DNA of 64,000 bases from Lunularia cruciata (lineage: Eukaryota > Streptophyta > Marchantiopsida > Lunulariales > Lunulariaceae): positions 41,483,001 to 41,547,000 of the forward strand of contig OX419755.1 in the NCBI GenBank assembly GCA_948567375.1, written 5' to 3'. Shown in pieces: positions 34,431 to 47,451 of the stretch; position 1 is the stretch's first letter; each line of letters starts with the position of its first letter. The notes under the pieces were generated by a model. That model did not search any database, had not been told where the DNA came from, and saw only the letters and a list, made by a program, of their open reading frames with translations. A program made the translations under genes and the position numbers.

Positions 34431-37400
34431 ATGCACGACTTTTGCTTTACTCTCCCCTATGGATTTGTGGTACTCTTCGGAGGAGTGATTGGATTCCTGA
34501 GGAAAGGAAGCACCGGCTCTCTGATAGGGGGTGTGGGAAGCGGTCTACTGCTGCTTCTGGCTGGGAAACTGAGCTTGGGCGCTTTTCACAAAGGCGAGAA
34601 CAGCTGGCTCGCGATCGTTTTGGAAACAGGTCTGGTCAACTCCCTTGATGTTGGAACTCTTGAATTGTTGCTTGAGTTGCTCTGCGTGTGGTTGTGTCCG
34701 CATTTGGGAGATTGGGGTGTCAAATTGATGCCCTTTCTATTGCCGTGGTCATCTTCTGCTCTGTATGCACGAAATTTCTGGGTGATCTCTAAACGCGTCA
34801 CTCTCTTCCACGCCAGCAATTTCTTTTAGCCGGAGATCTGAAAGTAAACCTAGCAGTTGTATTGCTAGATTTGTTGTCACCCAATAAGTAGGCAGTAATG
34901 AGAGTAAAGTGTAAGCTGCAAATACCTGAGGATGCGACGATTTCCAATCCTAATCGGTCGATTTTCTCTGGCGTTACCATTTGGATTTTCCGAATGTGAA
35001 TCGTGTTCTACATAAGTTTGCGCCTTTTAAAAGTCCTTATTTGCACAGATTTTCAAGGATGTGGTGAGCGGCAGAACTACACGCGAGTGGTTCACCCTTG
35101 GAAGCAACCTTCTAAGTGACAGAAATCACGATGCTCTGCTATCATTGTGTTCCGCAATCTTGTGACAAACCGCTTGTATTTATTTGGTTGCAGTGGTTTC
35201 GGCGGCTATAACTGTGGTGATGGGACGGCGATACAAATTGACCGGAAAATTCATGCCCCCTGGACTAGTCTTCTTTATCGGGTATCATTCCTTTTCCTTT
35301 CATACCATCCTCCGCTTTTCGCCTTTCCTTCTTCTTGTGACAGTATCTTCATCGAATTCGGGTTGCTACTTTCAACAGATCTGCTAACGTTCACAACTAC
35401 TTCTATTAGTCACTGGTTATCAGATTAGCTGCTTCCTCCAAGCTACAACAATTTCAGCTGTCTAAAACTCTTATCAGCAGGATTAGTTTAGTGTTGTTGG
35501 CATGTAGACATATCTAAAACAGAGGAACCGAACGGGCTTGATGTCTTTGTATAGAAGAGGTGGCAAACTATCGAAGATGATTGTGTGGCTTAATTTATAT
35601 GGAGAAAGGATAAGACGACAAAATACATACTTGTCTAAGAATCGGATAAATAAGGTATGTTTGAACTATTTAGGTAAAGGATTTTTACACAGCAAAGAGT
35701 TTGAAGTTTCGCTTTAGGAGACGATAAGGAATATGAACCTTAGAATATCCTGCCAGGGACTATTTGAACTATGATCACTAATCAGAAATTAAGTTTGAAT
35801 ATAAGCAGCAGGTGGTAATCTGACATGATAACACGAACGTACAATGTGGGTGAGGGATGATGCACACTTTTTTCGTCGGTGACAGATAATACAGCTGATT
35901 ACTAATAAGTTGAAATTAAATAATTACTTTAACTTTCCTCTTGCTAACAACACTAAGGAATCTTCGTACTTATTTAGAACGTAACAGAAATTTGTGACAA
36001 TTGTGTTGCTGTAAGGCAAAAACTGACCGCCAGGGATCTAAGATAAATATATATTTTGTGCCTGACGCTTGGACTTATCTCCGTCTATTAAGAATTAGTG
36101 GGATAGAATAGGCTGGCCAATGACTGTTTCTGGGGTTTTTCTTGTGCCACCGCCTTATGGACCCTAGCGTCTCTGGGCTTGAATAGAAATTCGTTTATTT
36201 ATGTATTATTGTCAAAATCCCACTGTTTTAGAGCTTTTCAAGCTCAAATCTTTTGATTTCTAATTATCTTTCAATAGACACTAAACTTCTCAGTACGCCT
36301 TCCCCTAAGTGACGGCATGCATATTAACATAAACTGTGTTTCCTTGAAAGTTAACACCGTCTACCGCTGTTAACATTGTCTAAACGCAATATTTTCCTAC
36401 TTTAGAATATGGAACTTTCCTTGTAAGTGCAATAACCTCAGTTTCAGGATGAATGGGTTAGATTTCCTTTACCTATGCATAATGCAACCTTTTGCGGTAT
36501 ATAATTGCTCCTTACTTGGTTAGAGATCCTTAGGTCTCAACATTTATAACCTGTATAATTATGTCTGAACTCAACTCAAGAAGTCTACGCGATGTAAAGC
36601 AAAGGGTTATACTGATTTCCAGACAGATTCTGCTTGATTGTACGCGAAGGTGGTACTTCTGTAATTACTGGTACTGAGTAAAACTCGAATGGATTATACA
36701 TGTAGTGGATGGAGGGGCGATTGATCAACATAGCTACAGTGCTTGTCGCAGAGGTCGTACATGCCGCAGAAGCGTATCTTAGTCATATTGGCTTTGGAAA
36801 ACTATAGCATCTTTCTCTTCGACAGGAGCTACAATTTCCTGCTTGTTTGTGAATGAAAAGCGCTTGAACCGGTACGAAGCAAGATATACTTTATTTACGA
36901 CCGAAGAATATCCCCTAGCAATAACCCATTTCTACGGTGTGATCCTCACGTGAGAGCTTAAAGTTGTCGTAGAAAGTTTTTAAAAAAACTGATGGGGTTG
37001 ATAAAGAAAGAAAAACTTTCCTCTTCATTTTACCTACCCTCGCCTTCTCTGTTTATTTCCTTTTTCTTTCGTGATCTTCTGTTATTTGTGCTTCTACTAC
37101 TAACACAAGTCTGAGGAGTCGCTAACTTTTGAGGCTACACTTGCTCGCCTTAATCCTTGTTTGCAGGTACACTCAGCCAGTGTAGGCTTCGCTTACCACT
37201 CTGTTGAGTGGCAACTTGAACTCAGTTTCTCGTACCAGGATAACAATGTTAAGAGTCATGTCTTGTCCAGTACGCCCACGTGGGTATGAAACCGTGTTCA
37301 AATAGCGGATTGTGTATACCATTACTTAGTACGTCGGATGTACTTACATATGACTAGGTAAGACATGCGATGCAGTATGTATAAATTGTTAGATCAGGAT

Positions 37401-37592
37401 AACTTTAGCCAACGTAGAAGATTTCCTCCTTGGCCACTTTTCCCAGTTAAATAAGAGGATGGGATATTAATTTAGTAATTGCTTCTTATGTGCAGAGGCG
37501 TAATGACTATGTTCTACTTCTACAAGGTCGTTACAGGAGGCAATCATATTGTGAAGAAAGAGAAGACAGAAAATTTGGATAAGACCTCATAG
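34431..37592 (+). CDS. FAX6: FAX6-like fatty-acid export protein, TMEM14/UPF0136 family (three exons)
   Basis: Exons 34431-34629, 35194-35281 and 37496-37592 encode 127 residues with consistent phases and GT-AG borders (gtctgg/ttgcag and gtatca/gtgcag). The protein begins MHDFCFTLPYGFVVLFGGVI, with Gly-rich membrane helices, then VVMGRRYKLTGKFMPPGL in exon 2 and MTMFYFYKVVTGGNHIV in exon 3, ending in a Lys-rich tail. This is the four-helix TMEM14 layout and close to Arabidopsis FAX6. FAX proteins move free fatty acids across chloroplast or ER membranes; plant FAX6 lacks a transit peptide and works in the secretory pathway. Start codon: the first ATG, context AACAATGC. Intron 2 is 2.2 kb. No defects are seen. 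It is convergent with the next gene. The exact paralogue (FAX5/6/7) is inference. Confidence 0.92.
35282..37495 (+). other. Intron 2 of the FAX6-like gene
   Basis: 2.2 kb of unique, moderately AT-rich DNA. No exon, transposon or RNA gene was recognised inside it. Confidence 0.8.
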
Positions 37593-38699
37593 ATTTTAAA
37601 TTAGACAAGCAGTCCGAAACTATAAACCCGGAGCGTCAAAGGGACTTACTAGTTCAGTAGCCAAAGAACATAGCTCACTTGGATTCTATCTGATGGATCT
37701 TTCTCTGGTTCGTGGTTTTTTGACGAGTCTCGTTCTTCAAAGTAGCAGGGCCTTTTCTTCTTTTTCCTGGATTGGAAAAGTGGAGAATACACTTCCAACA
37801 CAAATTGGAACATATAGACTGGTAGACATTGAAGTGAACGAAGTCGTCCTTTACGCTGTTAAAATACGTTGTTGATATCTGTGATAAGGTATTCACTCTG
37901 CACATCTATGGTCACTGAAAGATGGCGTGAGGTTCGAAAGGTACGTCGTCAGACCACTGCAAGTGGTGCACTGATGCAGCTTTGTAGTTTGCAATGTAGA
38001 AATTGAGTTACGCCCTGATGCCTTAGTCGCCTCTGGAGATGGTAAAGTTGCAATTTTTCCAACCGTCATTCACGCAATGCGTGGCTTGAACCATTTCGTG
38101 TTCCAGCACCAGTAATCTCGTAATGTTTGGTTCCTGAATAAGAGTTTCATACCCGTTCGGCTCAGTTTAGTGTATCATGCAACAAATTCTGTCTCATGCG
38201 ATGACTATTTTTTACGCCGTTCATCTAAACTCTCTGGTATCTTAAACCCACTTTGATCTGTCCTACTTATCTGGAAGACCTAGACATTTGAGTGTTGCGT
38301 TCTCTATTATGATCTAATTCGGACTCCTTTCTCAACTGCTGGAAGTTCCGCCGTTCTTCCATAGCAGTTCCGAACAATGTAGGCAATTAGTGAACCCTTG
38401 CGATCACTTATTAATCAGATTAGAAAATTGAACAATGTTCTTATGAGTTTAGTAGGATGATGAGACTTCATCATTGAGGGCGACGCTTCATCGGTTTACT
38501 CATTGTGGGTGCTGAGTGCTGAAATCTTTACTCACCGTCCGGGATCAACTGTTCAGCACTAGTGTGGGTGACATATTCGGTGGGTCTATTGTTCACAGAG
38601 ACGAACTTCAGTGGAAACTTTTTGGTCTAGTCATGTGTTTGATGTAAGAAAACCATACTTAGAAGTTGCTACTGGATGTGTGACATATCTGGTAGATGT

Positions 38700-40509
38700 G
38701 TGGTAACCACTTCCGTGTTTTATTGGGATTTTTCGTTCGGTAATACTGGAATAAAGCTCCTTTACGTGATACAGGACGAGTGTTACATATGAAGGGAACT
38801 GTTGAAAAGGACGTTCGTTGCGTATTTTACCCAACCTGGTCTTGCTGCAGCACCATACTGAAACCAACTGTAACCGACATTCACACCAAGAAAAGGATAT
38901 CCCTGTGTGCCTGCTAGTCTGTTGGGCCTTTCCAATAAGCCACACTGAGACAAATCAAAGATTCAGTACAAAGGCGGTATTAAACGTCTTGGGGAATGCA
39001 GAACTTGTTTGTTCCTTCTGCAGCAAAGCAGCTGTGGAACTTGTGTCTGTCTTCTAGGTAACAGTGACTGCTTATTTTTGGCCATTCTTCCCAACTGTAC
39101 ACAAAACCACCTGTTAATCTTTTTATCATAGGCCCATGTCTCATACTATCATCATTTTGGGCCTACTGTCAGTGAAGCTGATACTAGCAGCTATGTGCTT
39201 GAGCTAACGAAAGTTCTGAAAAGCAGCTTACCAGCGTTCTTCTTTGTAGTGAGATAAAATGGTTAGATATGTGAACATAGACAGCAGCATGATCAATCAT
39301 GAACTGGATCTCGTCCTCTGCCCGGACTTAATGGCGTCCCCTACGACAGGAGTCCCTTGTTTGCATTGCTAGGTCAAAATCTGGAGATGGAAGACTGCTC
39401 ACTCACACCCCCACTATGTCCATAGATCACTTGAGCTTCGCTGATCTTGGCAGCTTGGACCAATGACTATAGATGAATACTGGTTGACTTGACTGCCCTG
39501 ATATGTCCACTAATCTTCAATTCTGACATAAATCCAGACCGAAGTCGTGTGAGCGAATTTCAGAGTCAACTTCAGAAAGGCATGGTTCAAGTGTTTATTT
39601 ACATGAATTCTGTAGAATACCTTCGTCAGTTTCCGTTGGTTGATTTGTACACTGGAAGTTAGTCCTTGAGTGCTCCATCTAGATATTTCACTCCCCTTTA
39701 GGCGGAGAAAGTACTGCGAACAATTCTGTACACATCCTTTTCAGAAAGGCTTGAGATGTTGGAACAGCACGGAACATAATTTCTATCGAAAGGACGGTCG
39801 ACCAAGTCGATCCTTCGTGTGTCGTGAAATGACCACCACACTCCGTAGGAAAAGCTGTTGAAACACCCAAAAAGAAAGAATAATGGACGAGATGAGGGGA
39901 CACCCGTATGAGAGAGACACCGTTCCCGGCTTTTGTTGCCTCTTAATAGATTTTTGTCTACTCGTACTGTACCATGGTAAATTGCTACTCTGTCCCCATC
40001 CTTGCCTTCGCTGGAGGTCATTTCTAGACCTTTGAGATTGACGCAAGCATAGATATTCTAATCAGTGCTCAGAGAACCCCTCTCGATTAAGCTGTTTAGT
40101 CACGTGATGACTAAGTAAACAAATACTGTGATCTTTCTGTACTTGAGTCGATCTTGAACAGACTTTATTACCAACAGGCTGTAGGTTTCTTTCTGCGGGT
40201 CCCTTAGATGCTTGTCCGATTAGCTATGCACAGTATTTCTAGTCTAACGGAACGAGAAGCCTAAAAAATTCGAACCATGTGGTTGACTCCGTTAACTGTC
40301 CAATTATGAGAACAATTCCTCTTGATGATAGTCTTGAGCCGCAGCAAAAGGACATCGAAGCGCATGACTCACATTTGTGATTCAGTCCTGTCAATCAAGA
40401 GGAAGCTGTTCCAATCTTTCATGGTGAATAAGACACTCGCGAGTGTCAGAATGAGAAAGGCGACAAATGCAAAACTCGTGAGAACTTGTTTCGACAGTGG
40501 TATTGCCAT
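38700..40509 (-). CDS. Multi-exon gene for a membrane-anchored protein of unknown family (5' exons resolved)
   Basis: The ATG at 40509 has a strong context (AAGATGGC). Exon 1 (40509-40373) encodes MAIPLSKQVLTSFAFVAFLI and then LTLASVLFTMKDW, a type II signal-anchor helix, and ends at donor gtgagt. Exon 2 (40010-39921, acceptor cctccag, donor gtgtct) gives EGKDGDRVAIYHGTVRVDKN. Exon 3 (39854-39715, acceptor tttcaacag, donor gtactt) gives SYGVWWSFHDTRRIDLVDRP and more. Phases agree. Further exon-like stretches are SLVQAAKISEAQVIYGHSGG before a gtgagt near 39405, DEIQFMIDHAAVYVHISNHF before gtaagc near 39230, and GYPFLGVNVGYSWFQYGAAA near 38890. If the exon 3 donor is ignored, the frame closes at 39698 with 127 residues. 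The topology suggests a Golgi/ER enzyme; no family motif is recognised. Confidence 0.45.
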
Positions 40510-42300
40510 CTTGTCTCGTAGCATGGGCTGGTGCATGCAAGCTTTTGTTACTGTTAATTTTTCCAACTGTCTCACATATCCTTTCATAGAAAGTTGTCGT
40601 CGAGGAAACCTGCCTAGAACCGAGTCCGGCAAAATACATTAACACAATTCTGAAGGTTAAGACCCATGTCGACAGCAGTCAACTTTCATGAAAATCCACC
40701 ACAGCAGCTAGTTGTGTGGAAAACCATGTGGACGCATTCTCCTGTATTGGTGAATGTGGAAGTTTTTGTTGGCCAGAATCTTCTTAGCGTGGAACAAGCT
40801 GAGTTCAAGGGCATTTACAACAATAGGATGGTGTGGGGAACTTCCAAAGGAGCGCCATCATGTCTGCGATATGATCAAATTTATTAGGCCAGCTCATGCC
40901 AAACCCAAAGTTCGTCATTCGATTGGTAGTATCCAATCTTTGCTCCAAGGAGTATCTTTCCATCCGATGAACTTTTGCTCGTCCTTCAAGGTGAAGAACC
41001 GCCATGATCTGTGCCATTGAACCTCCTCGAAACTTATGCACACTGGCGCACGGGAGTCAATTCTCGTTGACTTTGATCTTTACAGTCTTGACCTGGCGAG
41101 TTTTATAAGCAGCCATGATATTTACCATCTACCCGACTTGTCGTGGGGTTCTGTAAACGAACGTCAGTGTTCATATATCATTCTGCCGTATAATTGCTGC
41201 TCACGCTCTTTGTTCGTGCAAAGAACCATAGCATGAAATCAAACTCCAAAGATGCATGCCCAAGGCTTGAGGAATGGAGAATCTCAGTGAATGCTACACA
41301 GCATGATGATAGGGGGAGCACACGTATCGAGAGGTTGGAGATATAAAATTATAGGAAATGCAACGGAATTAAAGCGTTCACATGGGAACTAGAATCATCA
41401 TAAATTTTGCATCTTTCTTTGAGCTCTCAAAGAAAGATGCAAGAGAAAGAGCGCAAGCGGGAGTGGGCATACCGCATAGAATGGAACTAAAGGCACTATA
41501 TGTTCACTCTTCGGGCATTCGAAAAAGGGGCAGTTTGGTCACGGCTGTGGATTAGATGACACTCTACGCGGTCCTCTCATTGTCAATGCTTTTGTTTATC
41601 CATCTCCAAATCAGTTTGGCAGCTTTCCCTTTATTCATTTGTACATTTATTCACATTTAATTTCGTTTCACTTTCTCCTACTTAACGAGTGGCAATTGGC
41701 AATTCATAAAGTTCAACTACAATCAGCAAACTGACAGGCTAGCTAGGGAGTCGATAGATACTAGAAAGCAGCTTACTCTGGATTCTAATAGAGCAATACC
41801 AGCTGCAGAGGATCTGGAATGTTACTTTGAATCTTTGAATCTAGTCATAAAAATGATATAGATGTGTCTTTCGATCTCGCCATGAACGTAGTATGGTTAT
41901 CTTACACGAGGAATTTCAACTGGATATTATTTCGCCTCATCAGTCTCTCATAACAATCTCATCTTACCGAATATGTTACGATGAGTAGATTTGAATGTCA
42001 ATCGAACTTGAGACTTGTAGCCGAAATGCAACGAGACTCTCAAAGCCTTGGAAACAGAAAAAGCGTTAGTGGTCTTCGAATTGGCTTAGCGCAGATGCAG
42101 AGAATCTCTGACGACAAGAGAAATCCGTCTCTTTCAGCGGTCCTCTCCCTGTGGACTGGTCCGTTACAGTCACTAAAAGCATGCGTACCCTCCCTCAACC
42201 GAACCGAACCCGCCGCATTCGTACCATACCACATAAGCGCAATTAGCAGGTGCCAGCTAGAAATTAACTTTAACTAGGCATATTTGTGAAGATATTGTGT
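40510..42300. other. Upstream region of the membrane-anchored gene; no further gene seen
   Basis: CpG-bearing unique DNA. Minus-strand frames at 41041-40805 and 42234-40900 may include 5' UTR or an upstream exon, but no splice-consistent coding model emerges. The (+) frame 41981-42277 has no recognised motif. A short inverted repeat around AAGAAAGATGC occurs at 41410-41440. Confidence 0.35.
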
Positions 42301-42361
42301 AATAAATGGCTCGCTAAATTATATTTACATATAATATATGTAAACATAATTTTAATTTTCA

Positions 42362-42475
42362 TAATAAATAAAAATAATCAATAATTTCCTAAATTAACAA
42401 AGTAATTTGATGAATAAATAAAAATAATCAATAATTTCCTAAATTAACAAAATAATTTGATGAATAAATAAAAAC
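42362..42475 (+). repeat. 50-bp tandem repeat, about 2.3 copies
   Basis: AAAATAATCAATAATTTCCT recurs exactly 50 bases apart (42371 and 42421), followed in both copies by AAATTAACAAA.TAATTTGATG. A third partial unit ends near 42475. Confidence 0.85.
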
Positions 42476-42545
42476 ATCACAAAGTTTATTTGTCGGAAAT
42501 TTTATGAATCTTACTAATTTTATCCAAATATGAAGTTTATATACC

Positions 42546-42873
42546 TTCGTTACTCGCTGAATCTAGTCTAGTTTTAGTCGGCCTAGCTTAGATTAGGCTA
42601 ACCTTGTTGATGGTAAAACCTCTAAGTCAGCGAGGTAGTTGACTTGAATTCAGTACAAGCCAATTCAGTACAAATTAAGAAAATCTCACTAATTTGATCT
42701 AAATTTGGCTAAGCCTCGCTGAAGGGTTTAGGTTGCCCTTCGTTATCTTCGCTAAATCTACTTTAGTTTTAGCCCGCCTAACTTAGATTCAGTCGCCTTG
42801 CTCGACTTAGATTTAGTTAACCTTGTTGATGTTAAAACCTTTAAAGTCAGTGAGGTAGTTGATGTAAACTTGG
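42546..42873 (+). repeat. Diverged direct repeat, about 115-135 bp units
   Basis: Copy 1 (42546-42655) and copy 2 (42738-42873) share CTTCGTTA, TTTAGTTTTAG, CTTAGATT, AACCTTGTTGATG.TAAAACCT and GAGGTAGTTGA in the same order. Confidence 0.65.
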
Positions 42874-42899
42874 TAAAAACTTACAAATTTCAATAATTG

Positions 42900-45330
42900 T
42901 CTTAGATCTCGCCTAGTCTATGTAATTAGCTGTTAAACATCTAACCCCATTGGTTCTAATACCCTAATACCACTAGGCGAAAATAAATAAAGGAATATGA
43001 AACAATGATTTACAAAAGTTCAATGTTATGAATATTTTATTTTGCTTCAATTGGTTATTTTGAGGTCTAAAATTTTAAGACTTAAGGATCAAATCTTCAA
43101 AGTCTCCATTTTACGTTATTATGGGTTACTAATAGAATCAACCTCCATTCCAAATTCTTAGAGATCGCTGAACATGAGATCTTATGAAATCTCTTAATCA
43201 TACCTATTACCTTTAAAATCCATAATTTAAATGTTTGAACCCGTGAAACCTTATATGATAGGGAGGAACCTAGTACTTTAATTGCTACTTCCTAATTCAT
43301 GGTGGCACCTTCTTTGTTTCTAATACATGATACTTGACTGCTTATTTTTCATACCTTTTATATAACCTACTAAGTTCTTGAGCATCAGAAACCTTCTTGA
43401 ATAGCAAAAAGCATATTGGATTATTAGTGCATACATGCAAAATATAGATACTAGCTGATGTTGATGAATGCTTATAGATACTAGCTTGAATAACTCTTAT
43501 TAATGAATTGCCAAGGAAGTCTTCTAGGTTTTGGGTGAAATAAAAGTTATTATGTCAATTTTGTGTATACTTGCACCTGTTAGGATATTGGAATCAAAAA
43601 GATAAATTTAGGGCTTGGGTTTTTAGGGTTTACAGTAAGTAAGAGGTATAATATCTGAATAAAAAATTAAGAATAGTTTGCAAATCTAGAGTTTTAGATC
43701 TTTCATACGAGACATTTCCTTGACTAAAAAAAGGAAAAATCTTAGAGGAGACTTTTCCTGACTAAAAAGGAGAATTCTAAGAGGAGTTTATTGTAAAAGA
43801 AATCATTTAACATATTAGTAATATAAGGAAATAAGAGCAATTTGTATATCCAGACTTTCAGATCTTTCATTTGAGACCTTTCTTTATTAAATCCGATGAA
43901 AGACCTAAAAGAATTGATTGTAATAGAAATTGTTTAACATATTAATAATAAAATTTTTATTCTACGTTAGGAAAGCAAGGTATCATCTATTGTTATTATG
44001 GACTACTTCCCGTGGATTCTTCCAAAGGTTCTCTCCCCGGATCACCTCTGCGTAACTCATCTTGAGATCTCTATCTCAAAGATCTTATCGGCCTCTTTAT
44101 GTGTTATCTTCAGAAAAGCATCATAGAGTATTAATTCAAAGATTGACTCTAATTCAATAATAGGTTAAGGATTCATTAGGATAAACAACTATGTCATTGA
44201 GTGCTGCAACCAATGGTCTTGATTCATCTTTTTTATAAGTTAGGAATCAGTTGGTAGTAAACTGCGATGCCTCTCGTTGTATTTGAGCTTGACTGTCCAA
44301 GAAAATTAGTTATAATGTTGCCCGAATTTGCCCGAGTTGTTGAGAATATATTTGGTACTTCTCTCCCGTTCTAAGGAGGAGGCTCACACAAGAGTCAACC
44401 AAAAAAACGAGTCAAATCTTGGGTAAGTAGTTCAACGAAAAGGTATTTAGAGTTAGTCCGAGGAAGGAAGTGATAGTAATATGCTAACTTCCCTTAGGAA
44501 TGGTGGAAAAAATCCCTCCATAAAGGATCAACTTGCCCAACTTTTATGAAGCTTTACAATCATCTTAGACTTCAACACTATCATATCGAAGTCATTTCTA
44601 GTTGAATCATTGATTGATTTATTTTGGACGTATGTTATATGAAAGTTTAGTTTTGAAATGAATAAGAGGATATAGTGTATGCAATAGGAATCTACTCCAT
44701 ATCACACTTGATTATTTTATCCCATTTCCTTTGGAAAACAATTTTCTTCGAGACTATATCCTTATTATGAAGAGGAAAACACATCTAGAAAGCTATCAAA
44801 GACTAGAGTGAGAATGGAGTTAAAATCATTGATAGAGAGGCATATGACTATATTCCATGCTATACTTTCTAAATTGTATGATCAACCATGGAAGAGTATC
44901 TCTCTCCTACATACCATACTTGATCAATCAATCTTAAGACCCTAGTTTGCTTGAAACAATAAGCATGGTCAAAATTTGCTCCAAGAAGCAAGTATATTGT
45001 CCTTGTATACCAATAATGCTTATATAATAGAAGAATCTTCACTAAGATAATAAGTGCATCTTGTGCTCCAAAATGCTTATCAAGTGTGCACATGTGGAGT
45101 AGAGTATAGAGTATTTGATTTATGTACATGTCAAGTATAGTCCTACGGGGTTGAAATCAAGGTTTTTGGATTTTGATAGAATTAGATATACACTTTTGTG
45201 TGTCTAGTAACCAGAATATTTTCATTGCAAGAGAAGAGGAAAAGAACTAGCCTATAGAAAATTATAGAGAGATCAGGTGTAAGTTGCAAGATATGTACTC
45301 TCAAAGTTCACTATCCAAAGTTGAGTGTTG
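42900..45330. other. AT-rich stretch, nothing recognised
   Basis: No coding similarity is seen. Short related segments (GATCTTTCAT, GAGACxTTTC, AGAGGAG) recur around 43690-43930, suggesting an old local duplication. Confidence 0.4.
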
Positions 45331-45332
45331 CT

Positions 45333-45575
45333 TTTGAGTTTCTTGTACAAAGTCTACCATTTTCTTTGTATTCTATTATTTTTCCTAAAACTCTTGCAGG
45401 TCTGTATTGGCAAGATAGGTTACCTATTGCCCAAAAAGATCAGAAAGAAAAATGTTGCTCTTGACCTCTTTTTTTTACAGAATGTACTATTTTCTTTGTA
45501 TTCACCCGTTTTTAGAAACTCTTGCAGATCTGTATTTGCAAGAGAAGCTACCTATTGCCACAAGGATCATAAAGA
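45333..45575 (+). repeat. Tandem duplication, about 120-bp unit
   Basis: Two copies share TTTTCTTTGTATTC, AAACTCTTGCAG.TCTGTATT.GCAAGA and TACCTATTGCC, at 45333-45447 and 45458-45575. They are non-coding or degenerate. Confidence 0.65.
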
Positions 45576-45922
45576 GGTGAGCAATGAGAAATAGCTTTCT
45601 AAAGTGATGGGGTATTTTTTTCAAAGTATTGTTTAGGTTAGGGGAGAATTTGGTAACTTCTCCAAAATAAGGTCAATCAAATGACCTAAAATTCTAGAAG
45701 TATGTAGTGTAGATAGTCAAAGAGTGTAAAAAAATTTAGAATCCAAAGCTGAAAAGAAAAAGAGCTTTCAGTTTAAAAGTAGTAGGGGTGTTTGTGAGAG
45801 TTTTCTTGATCTTTTACAAAATCCATAACTCCAAGAAGTCATGGAAAGGTTGTGCAGACTTTTCACAAGACTTGAAGTAATCTTCTAAACAATACTTAGA
45901 CAATACTCTCACATAGAGACAT

Positions 45923-46054
<132 letters not shown>

Positions 46055-46249
46055 TTTTAAGGAGAGTCAAAGTAAAGATCCAAAATCCCTATTGGCAACA
46101 ACCTTACATGCTATTGGATCCCATAGCCTATAAGCCTTCACTCCACTTTCATAGCCAAGAAAAACATATTCTTTGACTTAACATCCAACTTGGACATATT
46201 CTCCTTAGGTGTGAGTGAATATGCATCACAAAAAAATATCTTCAATCTA

Positions 46250-46790
46250 CTAATCAGCTAGTTGCTGATGCCCCAACTCATATAGCATCTTGAAGTTGAT
46301 TGCACTAGATGGAGAAATATTTACCACATACATTGCCGTGTTGACAATTTTTGCCCAAAACTCATGTGGCAACTTTGATTTGCTCAACATACTCCATACA
46401 TGCTCCAACAATGTCTGGTTGAGCTGCTCAACAACACCATTTTGTTGCAAAGTGTAAATTGTGGTAAGGTGGCAAGTTATCCCCTATTCTATGTAGTATG
46501 CCTCAAACTCTCCAGAGACATACTCCACACCTTTTTCTGATCTCAAACACCTCACCTTCTCCAATCTGAGTCTCTACTTGGGTCTTCCACTTTTTGAAAT
46601 TGGCAAAGACATCAGACTTGTGGTGCATGAAATAAATCCACAAAAACCTTGAGTAATCATCAATAAATGTCACATAGGAAAATTTTCTAAGGTGTGAGGG
46701 TGTAGGGATGGTCCCCATATCATTATGTACATACTTGAGTAGACCCTTGGAACTACGGGTCCCCACTCCAAAAACAAATTGGTTTTGTTT
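46250..46790 (-). pseudogene. Integrase fragment (copia)
   Basis: YVTFIDDYSRFLWIYFMHHK with FKKWKTQVETQIG (about 46690-46560) and QQNGVVEQLNQTLLEHVWSM with SKLPHEFWAKIVNTAMYVVN (46450-46330) are the core and the catalytic-Glu region of copia integrase. The expected Glu-Arg (VAER) reads VVEQ. A frameshift separates the two parts near 46510. Confidence 0.85.
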
Positions 46791-47451
46791 TCCAAAGACA
46801 CAGTGCTAATAAAAATCTAGCTTCATAGTCTTCAAGCGAGATAGCAAGTCATTTCTTCTCAAGACAACCAAACCCTTCTCACTCAAATGACCTAGTTGTG
46901 AATGCTACACAACCATCATCTCATCCTGAGACCTGGTTACATTGGCTTCTCCACACACTATAGTGCACTCCAATACAAATAGATTCTTTTGAAAGTTACC
47001 TTGCAAGATAACCTTACTACCAAAAGTGACTCAAAGTACCTTATCACCAACACTCCATCAATGACTTTTGGCATGTATGGGAAATTAGGTTAAGGGTTAG
47101 GACTCCAAGGGAAATTAGGTTCTTCTTCATGTCAGGTATGAACTGAACATCATTCAACTTATGCATAGCTCCATCAAACATTCAAATCCTTATGGGATCC
47201 ATTACACTCAATCCGACAAGGTTGATTATTTCCCATCAAAACTGAACCATTTGATGTTGAAAGTGAGCAGAAGAACTCCTTGATATAGCATGTGGGGTAA
47301 GAACAAGCACAATCTAGAATACACTCATCATCCCTACTAGGAGCAAAGGCACAAAGGGCATACCTATAGTGTCATAAATCATATTGATCATCCAACAAAT
47401 CAGTATCCTCATCAACATAACTATATTTGTTGAAGAGCCTTCATCTACCTT

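Noticed and set aside
37675-37905. Frames on both strands just after the FAX6-like gene
   Set aside because: No motif, splice context or codon signal; probably the 3' UTR or intergenic region.
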